From positions 62,001 to 126,000 of the forward strand of contig NZ_JOAG01000015.1 of the NCBI RefSeq assembly GCF_000725485.1: DNA of 64,000 bases. Direction: 5' to 3'. The translations under genes were made by a program, and so were the position numbers. Each line of letters starts with the position of its first letter. The stretch's first letter is position 1. The notes beneath the pieces were generated by a model. It was given only the letters and a program-made list of their open reading frames with translations. It did not search any database and was not told the DNA's origin. Shown here one piece after another: positions 8,722 through 15,911 of the stretch. The stretch comes from Nonomuraea candida. Its GTDB lineage: Bacteria > Actinomycetota > Actinomycetes > Streptosporangiales > Streptosporangiaceae.

Positions 8722-9471
8722 ATGGCTCCGTCCGATGAGCAACCTGACCCCGCGCCGACGACATCCGCGCCGACCACGTCCGCGCCCCCGCCACCGGCCG
8801 CCCGACCGGCGCAGGGCGGGCCGGAGACGGCGACACCGGCCGGGCCGGAGACGGCAACGCAAGACGGGCCGGAGACGGCGGTTCGGAGGCGGCCGGGTGG
8901 GCGTACCGGCAGGATCCGGGCGCAGGTCCTCGACGCGGTCCGCGCCGAGCTCGGCGAACACGGCTTCGACGCGCTGAGCATCGACTCCGTGGCGGCGCGC
9001 GCCGGGGTGCACCGGGCGACGGTGTACCGGCGCTGGCGGGATGTGGGCGGCCTGCTCACCGACCTTCTGGAGGCCACCGGTGACGACGACTGGGAGCCGC
9101 GGGACACCGGCTCCCTGCTGGGCGACCTGGCGGCCCTCAACCACGAGAACCAGGCGGCGCTGACCGCGCGGCCGTCGATCGCCGCGGCCCTGCTGACCGC
9201 CTCGTTCCGCTCGGAGGAGGCCGCCCGCGGCGTGCGACGGCTCTGGGAGGACCGCTACGCCCGCTGCGAGGTCATCGTGCGGCGGGCCGTGCGCCGTGGC
9301 GAGCTGCCGCCGGACACCGACGCGCGGGGGCTGCTCATCGCCGCCACCGCCCCGCTCTACCACCAGCTCGTGCTGCTCCGCATGCCCGCCGACCCCGGCC
9401 TGCCCGAGCAGGCGGCCAGAACCGCCGTCCTCGCCGCCGGGGCCGGCGCCTTCACCGCGGGTGACGACTGA
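8722..9471 (+). CDS. TetR family transcriptional regulator
   Basis: A 249-aa protein. The first 58 residues are a low-complexity tail with Thr-Ser-Ala-Pro and GPETAT repeats (about 9-residue period). The TetR DNA-binding domain follows (about 62-108): RIRAQVLDAVRAELGEHGFD, then SIDSVAARAGVHRATVYRRW. The C-terminal half resembles TetR_C ligand domains. If translation really starts at 8722 the tail is unusual for the family; no later strong start is obvious before the domain. Divergent from vat, so it is the likely repressor of that gene. Confidence 0.85.
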   Translation: MAPSDEQPDPAPTTSAPTTSAPPPPAARPAQGGPETATPAGPETATQDGPETAVRRRPGGRTGRIRAQVLDAVRAELGEHGFDALSIDSVAARAGVHRATVYRRWRDVGGLLTDLLEATGDDDWEPRDTGSLLGDLAALNHENQAALTARPSIAAALLTASFRSEEAARGVRRLWEDRYARCEVIVRRAVRRGELPPDTDARGLLIAATAPLYHQLVLLRMPADPGLPEQAARTAVLAAGAGAFTAGDD

Positions 9472-9521
9472 GTTCGTGTGCGTGGGTAGGGAGAAGGGTC
9501 CATCTACGCAAGGGAGGTCCG

Positions 9522-9968
9522 ATGGACACCCCGCACACCCCTGCCACCCGCTCGCCCGTGCAGGTCGCCGCCCTCGCCACCGGCGTGGTGTTCCTGCTCG
9601 TCGGCGTGCTCGGCTTCGTTCCGGGCGTCACCACCAACTTCGACGACCTGCAGTTCGCCGGGCACCAGTCCGACGCGCTCCTGCTCGGCGTCTTCCAGGT
9701 CTCCATCCTGCATAACATCGTCCACCTGCTGTTCGGCCTCGCCGGCGTGCTGCTCGCCCGGACGTGGAACGGCGCGCGCGCCTTCCTCGTCGGCGGCGGG
9801 ATCGTCTACCTGGTGCTGTGGATCTACGGCATGCTCATCGCCCACGACAGCCCGGCCAACTTCGTCCCGCTCAACACCGCGGACAACTGGCTGCACCTGG
9901 TCCTGGGCATCGGCATGATCGCCCTCGGCCTCCTGCTGACCCGCCGCCGCGTCACCGCCACGCGCTGA
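9522..9968 (+). CDS. DUF4383 family four-helix membrane protein
   Basis: A 148-aa integral membrane protein with four predicted helices (about 11-33, 58-80, 85-106, 122-142). It carries the family hallmarks FDDLQF near residue 44, SILHNIVHLLFGLAG in helix 2 and DNWLHLVLGIGM in helix 4. A good ribosome site GGGAGGT lies just before ATG 9522. DUF4383 proteins are common in actinobacteria and of unknown function. It follows tetR by 50 bp in the same direction and may be cotranscribed. Confidence 0.85.
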   Translation: MDTPHTPATRSPVQVAALATGVVFLLVGVLGFVPGVTTNFDDLQFAGHQSDALLLGVFQVSILHNIVHLLFGLAGVLLARTWNGARAFLVGGGIVYLVLWIYGMLIAHDSPANFVPLNTADNWLHLVLGIGMIALGLLLTRRRVTATR

Positions 9969-10004
9969 CGGGCCCGCTGAAGGACCGGCTGACGGGCCGG
10001 CGTG

Positions 10005-10292
10005 TCACGGGGCGTCCTTCTTCGGGACGGCCATCGGCACCACGCGCATCGCCGCGCCGGCCACGGCCGCGTTGCCGACGCGGTCCTGGCCGGCGGCGAG
10101 GGTGGAGGCCACGTGGGAGGGCACGGTCTTCGACTGCGCGTCCATGGCGGTCTTGGCCGCCTGTGCGTTGCCGACGACCGCCGGGACCAGGACGAGGGCG
10201 CTCCTGCCCTTGTCGGCCGCGGCGGCCGTGCGCAGCTCCTTGGCGGTGACCGGCACGGCGGGCCGGTGCTGCGGCGGAGGAAGTTCGGGCAT
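10005..10292 (-). CDS. Hypothetical protein at the 3' end of the eCIS operon
   Basis: A 95-aa Ala/Val-rich protein starting MPELPPPQHRPAVPVTAKEL. I do not recognise a family. It has no signal peptide or clear membrane segment. Its stop region is convergent with the DUF4383 gene (36-bp gap) and its start is 6 bp after the stop of the AAA+ gene, so it is the last cistron of the eCIS operon. It may be a small accessory protein, but codon use and position are the only support. Confidence 0.6.
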   Translation of the reverse strand: MPELPPPQHRPAVPVTAKELRTAAAADKGRSALVLVPAVVGNAQAAKTAMDAQSKTVPSHVASTLAAGQDRVGNAAVAGAAMRVVPMAVPKKDAP

Positions 10293-10298
10293 CGGTCG

Positions 10299-12377
10299 TC
10301 ACCCCGGGATCCCATTGTCGGGTAGGAGTCCAGCGTACGGGCCGAGCTCGGACGGGCGGAACAGGCGGGCCTCACGCTGGAACTGGCGGGAGACGCCGCG
10401 GACGACGTGGCGCATGCCGATGGCCGGGCTGCCCTCGTCGGCCGCCGCCAGCGCGGCGGCCCGGGCGGCGGCGGTGATGCCGGCGCCCGTCATGTCCAGC
10501 CGGCACAGCGCCTCCAGGTCCACGTCGCCGGCCAGCGGCGCCTGGGGCGGGAAGGCCTGCCGCCACAGGGCGCGCCGCTCCTCGGCGCCCGGCCTGGGGA
10601 AGTGCACCACGAACTGGAAGCGGCGGGTGAAGGCCGGGTCGATGTTCTCCTTCAGGTTGCTGGTCAGGATGACCAGCCCGTCGCTGGCCTCCAGGCGTTG
10701 CAGCAAGTAGCCGACCTCCAGGTTGGCGTAGCGGTCCGTGCCCTGCTTGACCTCGCCCCGCTTGCCGAACAGCGCGTCGGCCTCGTCGAACAGCAGCACG
10801 GCGTGGCTGTTCTCGGCCTGCTGGAAGACCGTCTCCATGTTCTTCTCGGTCTCCCCCACCCATTTGGAGACCACCTGCGACAGGTCCACCCGCAGCAGCT
10901 CCAGGCCGAGCATGCCGGTGATCACCTCGGCGGACATCGTCTTGCCCGTCCCCGGCTCGCCGGTGAACAGCGCCTTGATCCCGCCCGGCGAGCGGCCCGC
11001 GAAGCCCCACGACTCGGCGATGCGCGGCCAGGCGCGGAAGGCCGAGGCGATCTCCTCGATCTGGTTGAGCTGCGCCTCGGGGAGCACGAGGTCGTCGAGG
11101 CTCCTGCGCGGCACGATGGCCTGTACGGCGTGGCTGGTGCGCCCCCTGGTCACCGTGGCGATCGCCGGCTCCACGTGCTCGGCCAGCGGCGCCGGTCGGC
11201 CGTTGCCCGACAGGCGCGCGCCGGTGCCGGCCACGGCCGCGACGGCCCGCAGCTCCCCGCCCGTCATGCGGTAGCGGGCGGCCAGGTCCTCCAGCACGGG
11301 CCCGTCCAGGACGGGGAAGGCGGCCGACCACATGGCCCGCCGCTCCGGGAAGCCGGGGGCGGGGATCGTCAGCTCCGCGTACGTACGGGCGGCCAGCAGC
11401 TCCGCCGGCCGCCACGGCGTCGTGCCGGTCAGGCAGAGCGGCACGGCCGACCTCAGCAGCAGCGCGTCGGGCCGGGTGGGCAGGTCGTCGGTCGGCAGCC
11501 ACAGCACCGCCTCCAGCGCGGCGGCCAGGCGCAGGTCGCCGTCCAGGTCGCCGGTGCCGCGCCGCAGCCGTCTGCCCGCCGCCCGCGCCAGCGCCCGCGC
11601 CACGTCGGCCTGGCCGTCCCGCGGGCAGCCCCACAGTCCCACCACGTCGATGTCGCCGGCCGCCAGGGCGCGGCCGAGTCTCGGCAGGCGCTCCTCCGGC
11701 AGGTACGGCCCCACCGCCTCCGGCCCCGGCTCGGCCACCTCGCCCGGGTCGTGGCCCACCAGGCCCACGTCCCCGCCCCAGCCCATCAGGAAGTCGAAGA
11801 CCCCGGCGCCCAGCGCCAGGTCCCGCGCCGCCTCGGACGGGGAGTCGCCGTACGCGAGCAGCAGGCCGAGCCTGCGCAGCCGGCCGGTCGGCCCCACGGC
11901 CCGGCGGATCGCCAGCCGGGCGGGGGGCGTCTGCCCGCACACCGTGACCAGCAGCTCCACGCTCGGCGCCCGGCGGTTGAGGTTGTCCACGACGTAGGCG
12001 TAGACGCGCTCGTAGCCCGCGTCCAGCTCGGGGGCCGCCACCAGCAGCAGGGCGTCCTGCTCGGCGCGGGTCAGGCCGAAGCGGGCGGCCAGCGCGTCCA
12101 GCGGCAGGGTCGCCCCCTCCGCGGCGGCCCGGTGGCGCAGCTGCTGCTCCGGCTCCGGGTCGGGGACGGGCTCGGGCGGCGGGCCGGTCATGGCGGCGGC
12201 GAAGGCGTCCACCCGGTCGAGCAGCGCGCCCACCTGCTCGTCGGTGACGCAGAACGGGGTCAGGTCCGGGCGGGTGAGCAGCGCCGCCGCCTCCGCCTGC
12301 CGCGCCACCGCCAGCCGCAGCGTCCGGTGCAGCTCCCCCAGCCGCAGCCGCAGATGCTCCACGGCCCACCCGCTCAT
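10299..12377 (-). CDS. eCIS-associated AAA+ ATPase
   Basis: A 692-aa ATPase of the type encoded at the end of eCIS loci (Afp15/Pvc15-like). The C-terminal AAA+ module has Walker A FTGEPGTGKTMSAEV (about residue 468), Walker B AVLLFDEADALFGKRGE, sensor 1 VILTSNLKENID and arginine fingers FTRRFQFVVHFPRP. The N-terminal 430 residues contain a second, degenerate nucleotide-binding fold (GLWGCPRDGQADVARALARA, no GKT). In related systems this ATPase is needed for assembly of full-length particles. ATG 12377 has GGGAGGGG at good spacing. A 23-bp copy of its start region lies 41 bp upstream. The downstream 95-aa gene follows by 6 bp. Confidence 0.92.
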   Translation of the reverse strand: MSGWAVEHLRLRLGELHRTLRLAVARQAEAAALLTRPDLTPFCVTDEQVGALLDRVDAFAAAMTGPPPEPVPDPEPEQQLRHRAAAEGATLPLDALAARFGLTRAEQDALLLVAAPELDAGYERVYAYVVDNLNRRAPSVELLVTVCGQTPPARLAIRRAVGPTGRLRRLGLLLAYGDSPSEAARDLALGAGVFDFLMGWGGDVGLVGHDPGEVAEPGPEAVGPYLPEERLPRLGRALAAGDIDVVGLWGCPRDGQADVARALARAAGRRLRRGTGDLDGDLRLAAALEAVLWLPTDDLPTRPDALLLRSAVPLCLTGTTPWRPAELLAARTYAELTIPAPGFPERRAMWSAAFPVLDGPVLEDLAARYRMTGGELRAVAAVAGTGARLSGNGRPAPLAEHVEPAIATVTRGRTSHAVQAIVPRRSLDDLVLPEAQLNQIEEIASAFRAWPRIAESWGFAGRSPGGIKALFTGEPGTGKTMSAEVITGMLGLELLRVDLSQVVSKWVGETEKNMETVFQQAENSHAVLLFDEADALFGKRGEVKQGTDRYANLEVGYLLQRLEASDGLVILTSNLKENIDPAFTRRFQFVVHFPRPGAEERRALWRQAFPPQAPLAGDVDLEALCRLDMTGAGITAAARAAALAAADEGSPAIGMRHVVRGVSRQFQREARLFRPSELGPYAGLLPDNGIPG

Positions 12378-12419
12378 GCCGCCCCTCCCGACCGGCGCTC
12401 CACGGCCCACCCGCTCATG
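12356..12419 (-). repeat. 23-bp direct repeat duplicating the AAA+ gene start
   Basis: The sequence spanning the start codon occurs twice, at 12356-12378 and 12397-12419, offset exactly 41 bp and identical over 23 bp. The upstream copy provides an additional ATG (12418) with the same first seven codons (MSGWAVE). Confidence 0.9.
12374..12418 (-). CDS. 14-codon mini-ORF made by duplication of the AAA+ start
   Basis: From ATG 12418 the frame reads MSGWAVERRSGGAA and stops at TGA 12376-12374, which overlaps the real AAA+ ATG (12377-12375) as ATGA. The upstream gene's TGA ends one base before this mini-ORF's ATG. It is probably a translational relay, not a functional peptide; expression is unproven. 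Confidence 0.4.
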   Translation of the reverse strand: MSGWAVERRSGGAA

Positions 12420-14147
12420 TCAGCCCCCCGAGAAGGTCAGGGTCCGGCCGTCCAGCCAGACCACGTCGGGCACGTCCGTCAGGGCGCCGCAGCGCCACAG
12501 GTCCGCGTGGCGCCGCCCGAGCGGCAGTTTCACGCTCACGGTGTCGCGGGAGTACCGGACCGTCCCCTCCAGGTCGGCGAAGCGCGTCAGCGCCAGCAGC
12601 GGATCGGGCGTCTCCCGCTCCCGCCACAGCGTCCAGGCGAGCAGGCCGAGGGCCAGCGAGGCCGCCAGCGTCACGCTGCGCTCCAGCGCGCGGTCCGGCG
12701 CCAGCGGGACCGCGCGGTGCGCCTCGAACAGGGTGCGCACCAGGTCGCCCGCCCGCCCGGCCAGGGCGGGCAGCTCCGCGGCCAGGCGCTGCCGCACGCC
12801 GCCCGTCGTCCACAGGGGGGTGCGCCAGGGCAGGCGGGACAGGGGGTCGTCGCGGACCGGGGGCACGGCGGTGACCAGGCGCACGCCGGCCTCGGCCAGC
12901 TCGCGCAGGCACGGCGGCGGGAGCGGGCCGGCGCACACCAGCACCGGCGGGCGGCCGCACGCCTCCCAGTGCGGCAGCAGGCCCGCCGTACCGGCGGCCC
13001 ACGCGATCGGGAACATGCCCTGGGCGTCCACCAGCAGCAGGCCGCCGTCCACCCCCAGCACCAGCAGCGGGTCCTCCGGGTCGTGGCCCCGGCACAACGA
13101 CAGCGCCAGCACGCCGTCCAGCACGGGCAGCGCGGGCCGCACCCGGTGGGCGAAGCCGGTCAGGTCGGGCGCCGACTCCAGCCCGGCGAAGGCCGCGGCG
13201 GCCTTCCCGGCCTCGCCGCTCCTGCGCCAGCCCCGTTCCGGCGCGTCCAGCACCTTGTACGCCAGCGCCGCCGCGAGCAGCGGCGCCTCCTCCGGCAGGT
13301 CGATCCCGGCCAGCGCCGGGCCGATCGCGTCCAGGTACCCGGTGCGCGCCAGCGGGCCCGCCAGCAGGAACGGCAGCACGAAGCACACCCGCGTCTCCCC
13401 CGCCGGCACGCGCTGCCAGCCGCCGGCGTCCGCGCGCAGGGCCGGTGGCAGCGGCTCGGTCTCCGCCCCGGGCAGGGCGTCGAGCAGCTCGGCGAGGCCG
13501 TCGCGGGTGGCGGGCGGCGGCGGGCGGGACAGCCGGCGGGCCAGCTCCGCGGCCAGCGCGCCGATCACCTCGGCCGGCACGGGCCCGGCGGGAGCGGGGG
13601 CTCGCGTGCCCGCTCCCGCCGGAGCGGCGTCCGGGGCGGGGGCGAGCAGCGCGGACAGGTACGTCCGCAGCGCCGCGTCGGGCAGCCCGGCCAGCAGCGC
13701 CGCCAGCTCGCCGCGCTCGGCCAGCTCGGCGAAGAGCGCGGCGGGCGTGCGGCTCGCCTCCCCGGCCGCGTACGGACCGGCCGCCATCGTGGCGTCCTCC
13801 GTCGTGGACGCCCCGGCCGGCGCCGGGCCCGGGGGCGGGGCGCCGGCGACCGGCCGGGGCGGCGGGACGGCGACGGGCGCGGGCTCGACGACGAGACCGG
13901 CCGGCGCCAGGCCGTTGCGGGCGGCGCGGGGCGGCTTGACGGTCAGCAGCACCGGCTCGGTGATCTCCAGGTCCGGGCCCTCGCCGGTCAGGTGCTCGCC
14001 GAACCGCTCGGCCAGCAGCTCCGGCAGCGCGTCCAGCACCTGCCGCACCAGGTCCTGCGGGTCGGGGCCCCAGCTCCAGCCGCCACGGCGGATCACCCGC
14101 ACCACGCACCGGCGCACGGTGATGCCGTCCGCGGCGGGGGTGCTCAC
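12420..14147 (-). CDS. Probable eCIS tape-measure-like protein
   Basis: A 575-aa protein starting at GTG 14147, whose GTGA overlaps the stop of the upstream gene; the open frame further upstream is a shadow. Residues 1-75 form a conserved-looking N-terminal domain (RRCVVRVIRRGGWSW, ITEPVLLTVKPP). A Pro/Ala-rich linker follows, then a helical region with ETRVCFVLPFLLAGPLARTGYLD and LAAALAYKVLDAPERGWRR that resembles the NAGLvLLhPFLp-type core of the CIS tape measure family (Afp14-like). The C-terminus has a hydrophobic stretch near 485-500. In Afp/PVC loci a tape measure precedes the AAA+ ATPase, as here. It is short for a tape measure, so the assignment is moderate. Confidence 0.55.
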   Translation of the reverse strand: MSTPAADGITVRRCVVRVIRRGGWSWGPDPQDLVRQVLDALPELLAERFGEHLTGEGPDLEITEPVLLTVKPPRAARNGLAPAGLVVEPAPVAVPPPRPVAGAPPPGPAPAGASTTEDATMAAGPYAAGEASRTPAALFAELAERGELAALLAGLPDAALRTYLSALLAPAPDAAPAGAGTRAPAPAGPVPAEVIGALAAELARRLSRPPPPATRDGLAELLDALPGAETEPLPPALRADAGGWQRVPAGETRVCFVLPFLLAGPLARTGYLDAIGPALAGIDLPEEAPLLAAALAYKVLDAPERGWRRSGEAGKAAAAFAGLESAPDLTGFAHRVRPALPVLDGVLALSLCRGHDPEDPLLVLGVDGGLLLVDAQGMFPIAWAAGTAGLLPHWEACGRPPVLVCAGPLPPPCLRELAEAGVRLVTAVPPVRDDPLSRLPWRTPLWTTGGVRQRLAAELPALAGRAGDLVRTLFEAHRAVPLAPDRALERSVTLAASLALGLLAWTLWRERETPDPLLALTRFADLEGTVRYSRDTVSVKLPLGRRHADLWRCGALTDVPDVVWLDGRTLTFSGG

Positions 14148-14683
14148 GACCGGGTCACCGCCCGCAGCACGCCGGTCCAGCCGGTCACCAGGGCCAGCAC
14201 CCCGTAGGTGCCGGCGGGCACGCTCACCGGGAGCCGGACGGTGTCCGTCCCCGCGGCTATCCGCCCGGCCAGCACGTGGACGTCCTGCCCCTCGGCGAGC
14301 AGCGCCAGCACGGGGGTGTCCTGGCTCGGGTCCGGCACCGGCACCTTGATGTCGAGGCTGCCTGCCGTCAGGGTCACCCCCTCCGCCCAGGTGGCCAGCT
14401 GCACCAGCGCGGGCTTCGGCCGGCCGCCGGGGACCTGCTCGACGCCGAACGCCAGCGGGCCGGCGTAGACGCGCGGCTCGTCCTCCGCCTCGTGCACGGC
14501 CAGCTCCCTGGCCGGCAGGGGGAGGCTCGCGACCTCGCCGCCGGCGACCGGCACGCGCAGCGGCAGCGCGTCGCCCACCAGCGCCGCCACGCCGGCGTCG
14601 TCGCCCGGGGGGAGCGCGCCGAGCGCCGAGACCGCGCCCACGACGTGCCCGGTGTCCGGTACGTACACCACGAAAAGGCTCAT
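14144..14683 (-). CDS. Hypothetical eCIS-operon protein (179 aa)
   Basis: Starts MSLFVVYVPDTGHVVGAV at ATG 14683, which overlaps the stop of the preceding mini-ORF as ATGA; the stop overlaps the GTG of the tape-measure-like gene. It is acidic and beta-rich, with DTVRLPVSVPAGTYGVLALV near the end. No signal peptide and no family that I recognise. Position between the paralog trio and the tape-measure gene suggests a structural or adaptor role within the particle. Confidence 0.65.
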   Translation of the reverse strand: MSLFVVYVPDTGHVVGAVSALGALPPGDDAGVAALVGDALPLRVPVAGGEVASLPLPARELAVHEAEDEPRVYAGPLAFGVEQVPGGRPKPALVQLATWAEGVTLTAGSLDIKVPVPDPSQDTPVLALLAEGQDVHVLAGRIAAGTDTVRLPVSVPAGTYGVLALVTGWTGVLRAVTRS

Positions 14684-14781
14684 CCCGCACCATCGCCTTC
14701 CGTCATCGCGACCGCTGCCCGCAGCGCGGAGATCCGGCCGGCGCCGTTCGCCGCCGCTGCCGGTGCTGCGAAGAGGCTCAT
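14680..14781 (-). CDS. 33-codon coupled mini-ORF (MSLFAAP...)
   Basis: ATG 14781 overlaps the stop of the 377-aa gene (ATGA), reads 33 codons beginning MSLFAAPAAAANGAG and stops on the ATGA that starts the 179-aa gene. The first 13 bases (ATGAGCCTnTTCG) are shared with that next start, 98 bp away. It looks like a decayed copy of the downstream start that keeps translational coupling. Confidence 0.45.
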   Translation of the reverse strand: MSLFAAPAAAANGAGRISALRAAVAMTEGDGAG

Positions 14782-15911
14782 CCCCGGCCACCGCCGTTCG
14801 CCGCCGCGACCGTCGCCAGGACGAGGAAGTCGACCGCGCCGGGCAGGTCGACCACCTCGGCCGGGTTGCCGACGGGGTCGTAGAAGCGCATCCGGCACCG
14901 GACCCGCCGCTCGCCGTCCACCGTGGCCTCGGCCGGGACGCCCAGCCCGGCGGCGAACGGCGGGACGCGCGGCGTGACGTACACGTGCAGCGCCACCCGG
15001 CCGTCGGCGACCTCCTCGGGGGCCACCCCGGCCGGCAGCGGCAGCAGCATGCCGTCCGTGGCCGTGCCGGAGGCGGCCAGCACGCTGCCCGCCGAGACCC
15101 GGCCGGAGAGGCTGCCCGCGATGGTCAGGTTCCCGTTGCCGGCCACCGTCATGAGCGGGCTGACCGAGCCGTTGCCCTGGTAGAGGCCGAAGACCAGGCT
15201 GGGCGGGTCCTCGCCGGACAGCACCAGCGCGGGCCTGCCCTCCTGCACGGCGGTCTGGGTGCGCAGCGACAGGGTGCCCGAGCGCGCGGCCACCGTGTCG
15301 GCCCGCACCCCGGCGTACCGGGGGGACACGCCGCGCGCGCTGGGCGGGGCGCCGGTGAAGTGCCCGTCGGTCCACTGGACGAAGCCCAGCAGCACCAGCC
15401 AGCGCGCCGGCGGGCCGGCCGGCGGGCCGCCGGCCCCGGGCGGGCGCTGGTCGGCGACCAGCCGCTCGTCCCCGAGCCGGCCGAAGAGGATCTGGTACGT
15501 CTCGGCCACCCGGGTCGCCCCGGCGGCGCCGGAGCACGACCCGGGCCCAGTGGCGGCCTGAGGCCGGTCCACGGCCGTCAGGAACACGGGGAACGGCTGC
15601 GTGGTGCGTTCGGCCCCGTTGACCTCCGCGAAGTCGGCCTCGGACAGCACGACCGGGGCGTCGACCACGATCTCCCTGCCCGTCCCGTCGATGGCCAGCC
15701 CCGGCGCCAGCGTCACCTCGACGTACCGGGCGCCGGTGACCGGGTCGGTGCGGCTCTCGGTGGTCAGCCCGAGCCCTTCGGCGATGCCCCAGTCGTGCAG
15801 GTACCTGGCGTGCCGGGCGGCGGCGGCGCGGGCGTGCTCGACGGTCGCCGCCAGGTCGGCGGCGGCGAGGACCTGACCCTCGTGGAAGGCGGGGCGCAGC
15901 GGAGCGGTCAC
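14778..15911 (-). CDS. eCIS paralog C: GQ-L-D domain protein (377 aa)
   Basis: Starts MTAPLRPAFHEGQVLAAADL. The N-terminal 110 residues share a pattern with the two upstream genes: F-x-x-GQ-x-L-x-x-x-D, a helix with H/R residues, W/G-G-I/V-x-x-GL, then a beta segment ending (APG)LAIDGTGREIVV. The middle holds a putative trimeric beta-structure-like region (SGTLSLRTQT, GNGNLTIAGSLSGRV) reminiscent of tail-fibre or pyocin-knob repeats, and the end is beta-rich (VALHVYVTPRVPPF). It may be a fibre or receptor-like component, but no named family fits. Overlaps its neighbours as ATGA on both sides. Confidence 0.7.
   Translation of the reverse strand: MTAPLRPAFHEGQVLAAADLAATVEHARAAAARHARYLHDWGIAEGLGLTTESRTDPVTGARYVEVTLAPGLAIDGTGREIVVDAPVVLSEADFAEVNGAERTTQPFPVFLTAVDRPQAATGPGSCSGAAGATRVAETYQILFGRLGDERLVADQRPPGAGGPPAGPPARWLVLLGFVQWTDGHFTGAPPSARGVSPRYAGVRADTVAARSGTLSLRTQTAVQEGRPALVLSGEDPPSLVFGLYQGNGSVSPLMTVAGNGNLTIAGSLSGRVSAGSVLAASGTATDGMLLPLPAGVAPEEVADGRVALHVYVTPRVPPFAAGLGVPAEATVDGERRVRCRMRFYDPVGNPAEVVDLPGAVDFLVLATVAAANGGGRG

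Noticed and set aside
10407..14207. A 1266-codon plus-strand ORF across the eCIS genes
   Set aside because: It is antisense to the AAA+ and tape-measure-like genes and has shadow-type composition typical of very GC-rich DNA.
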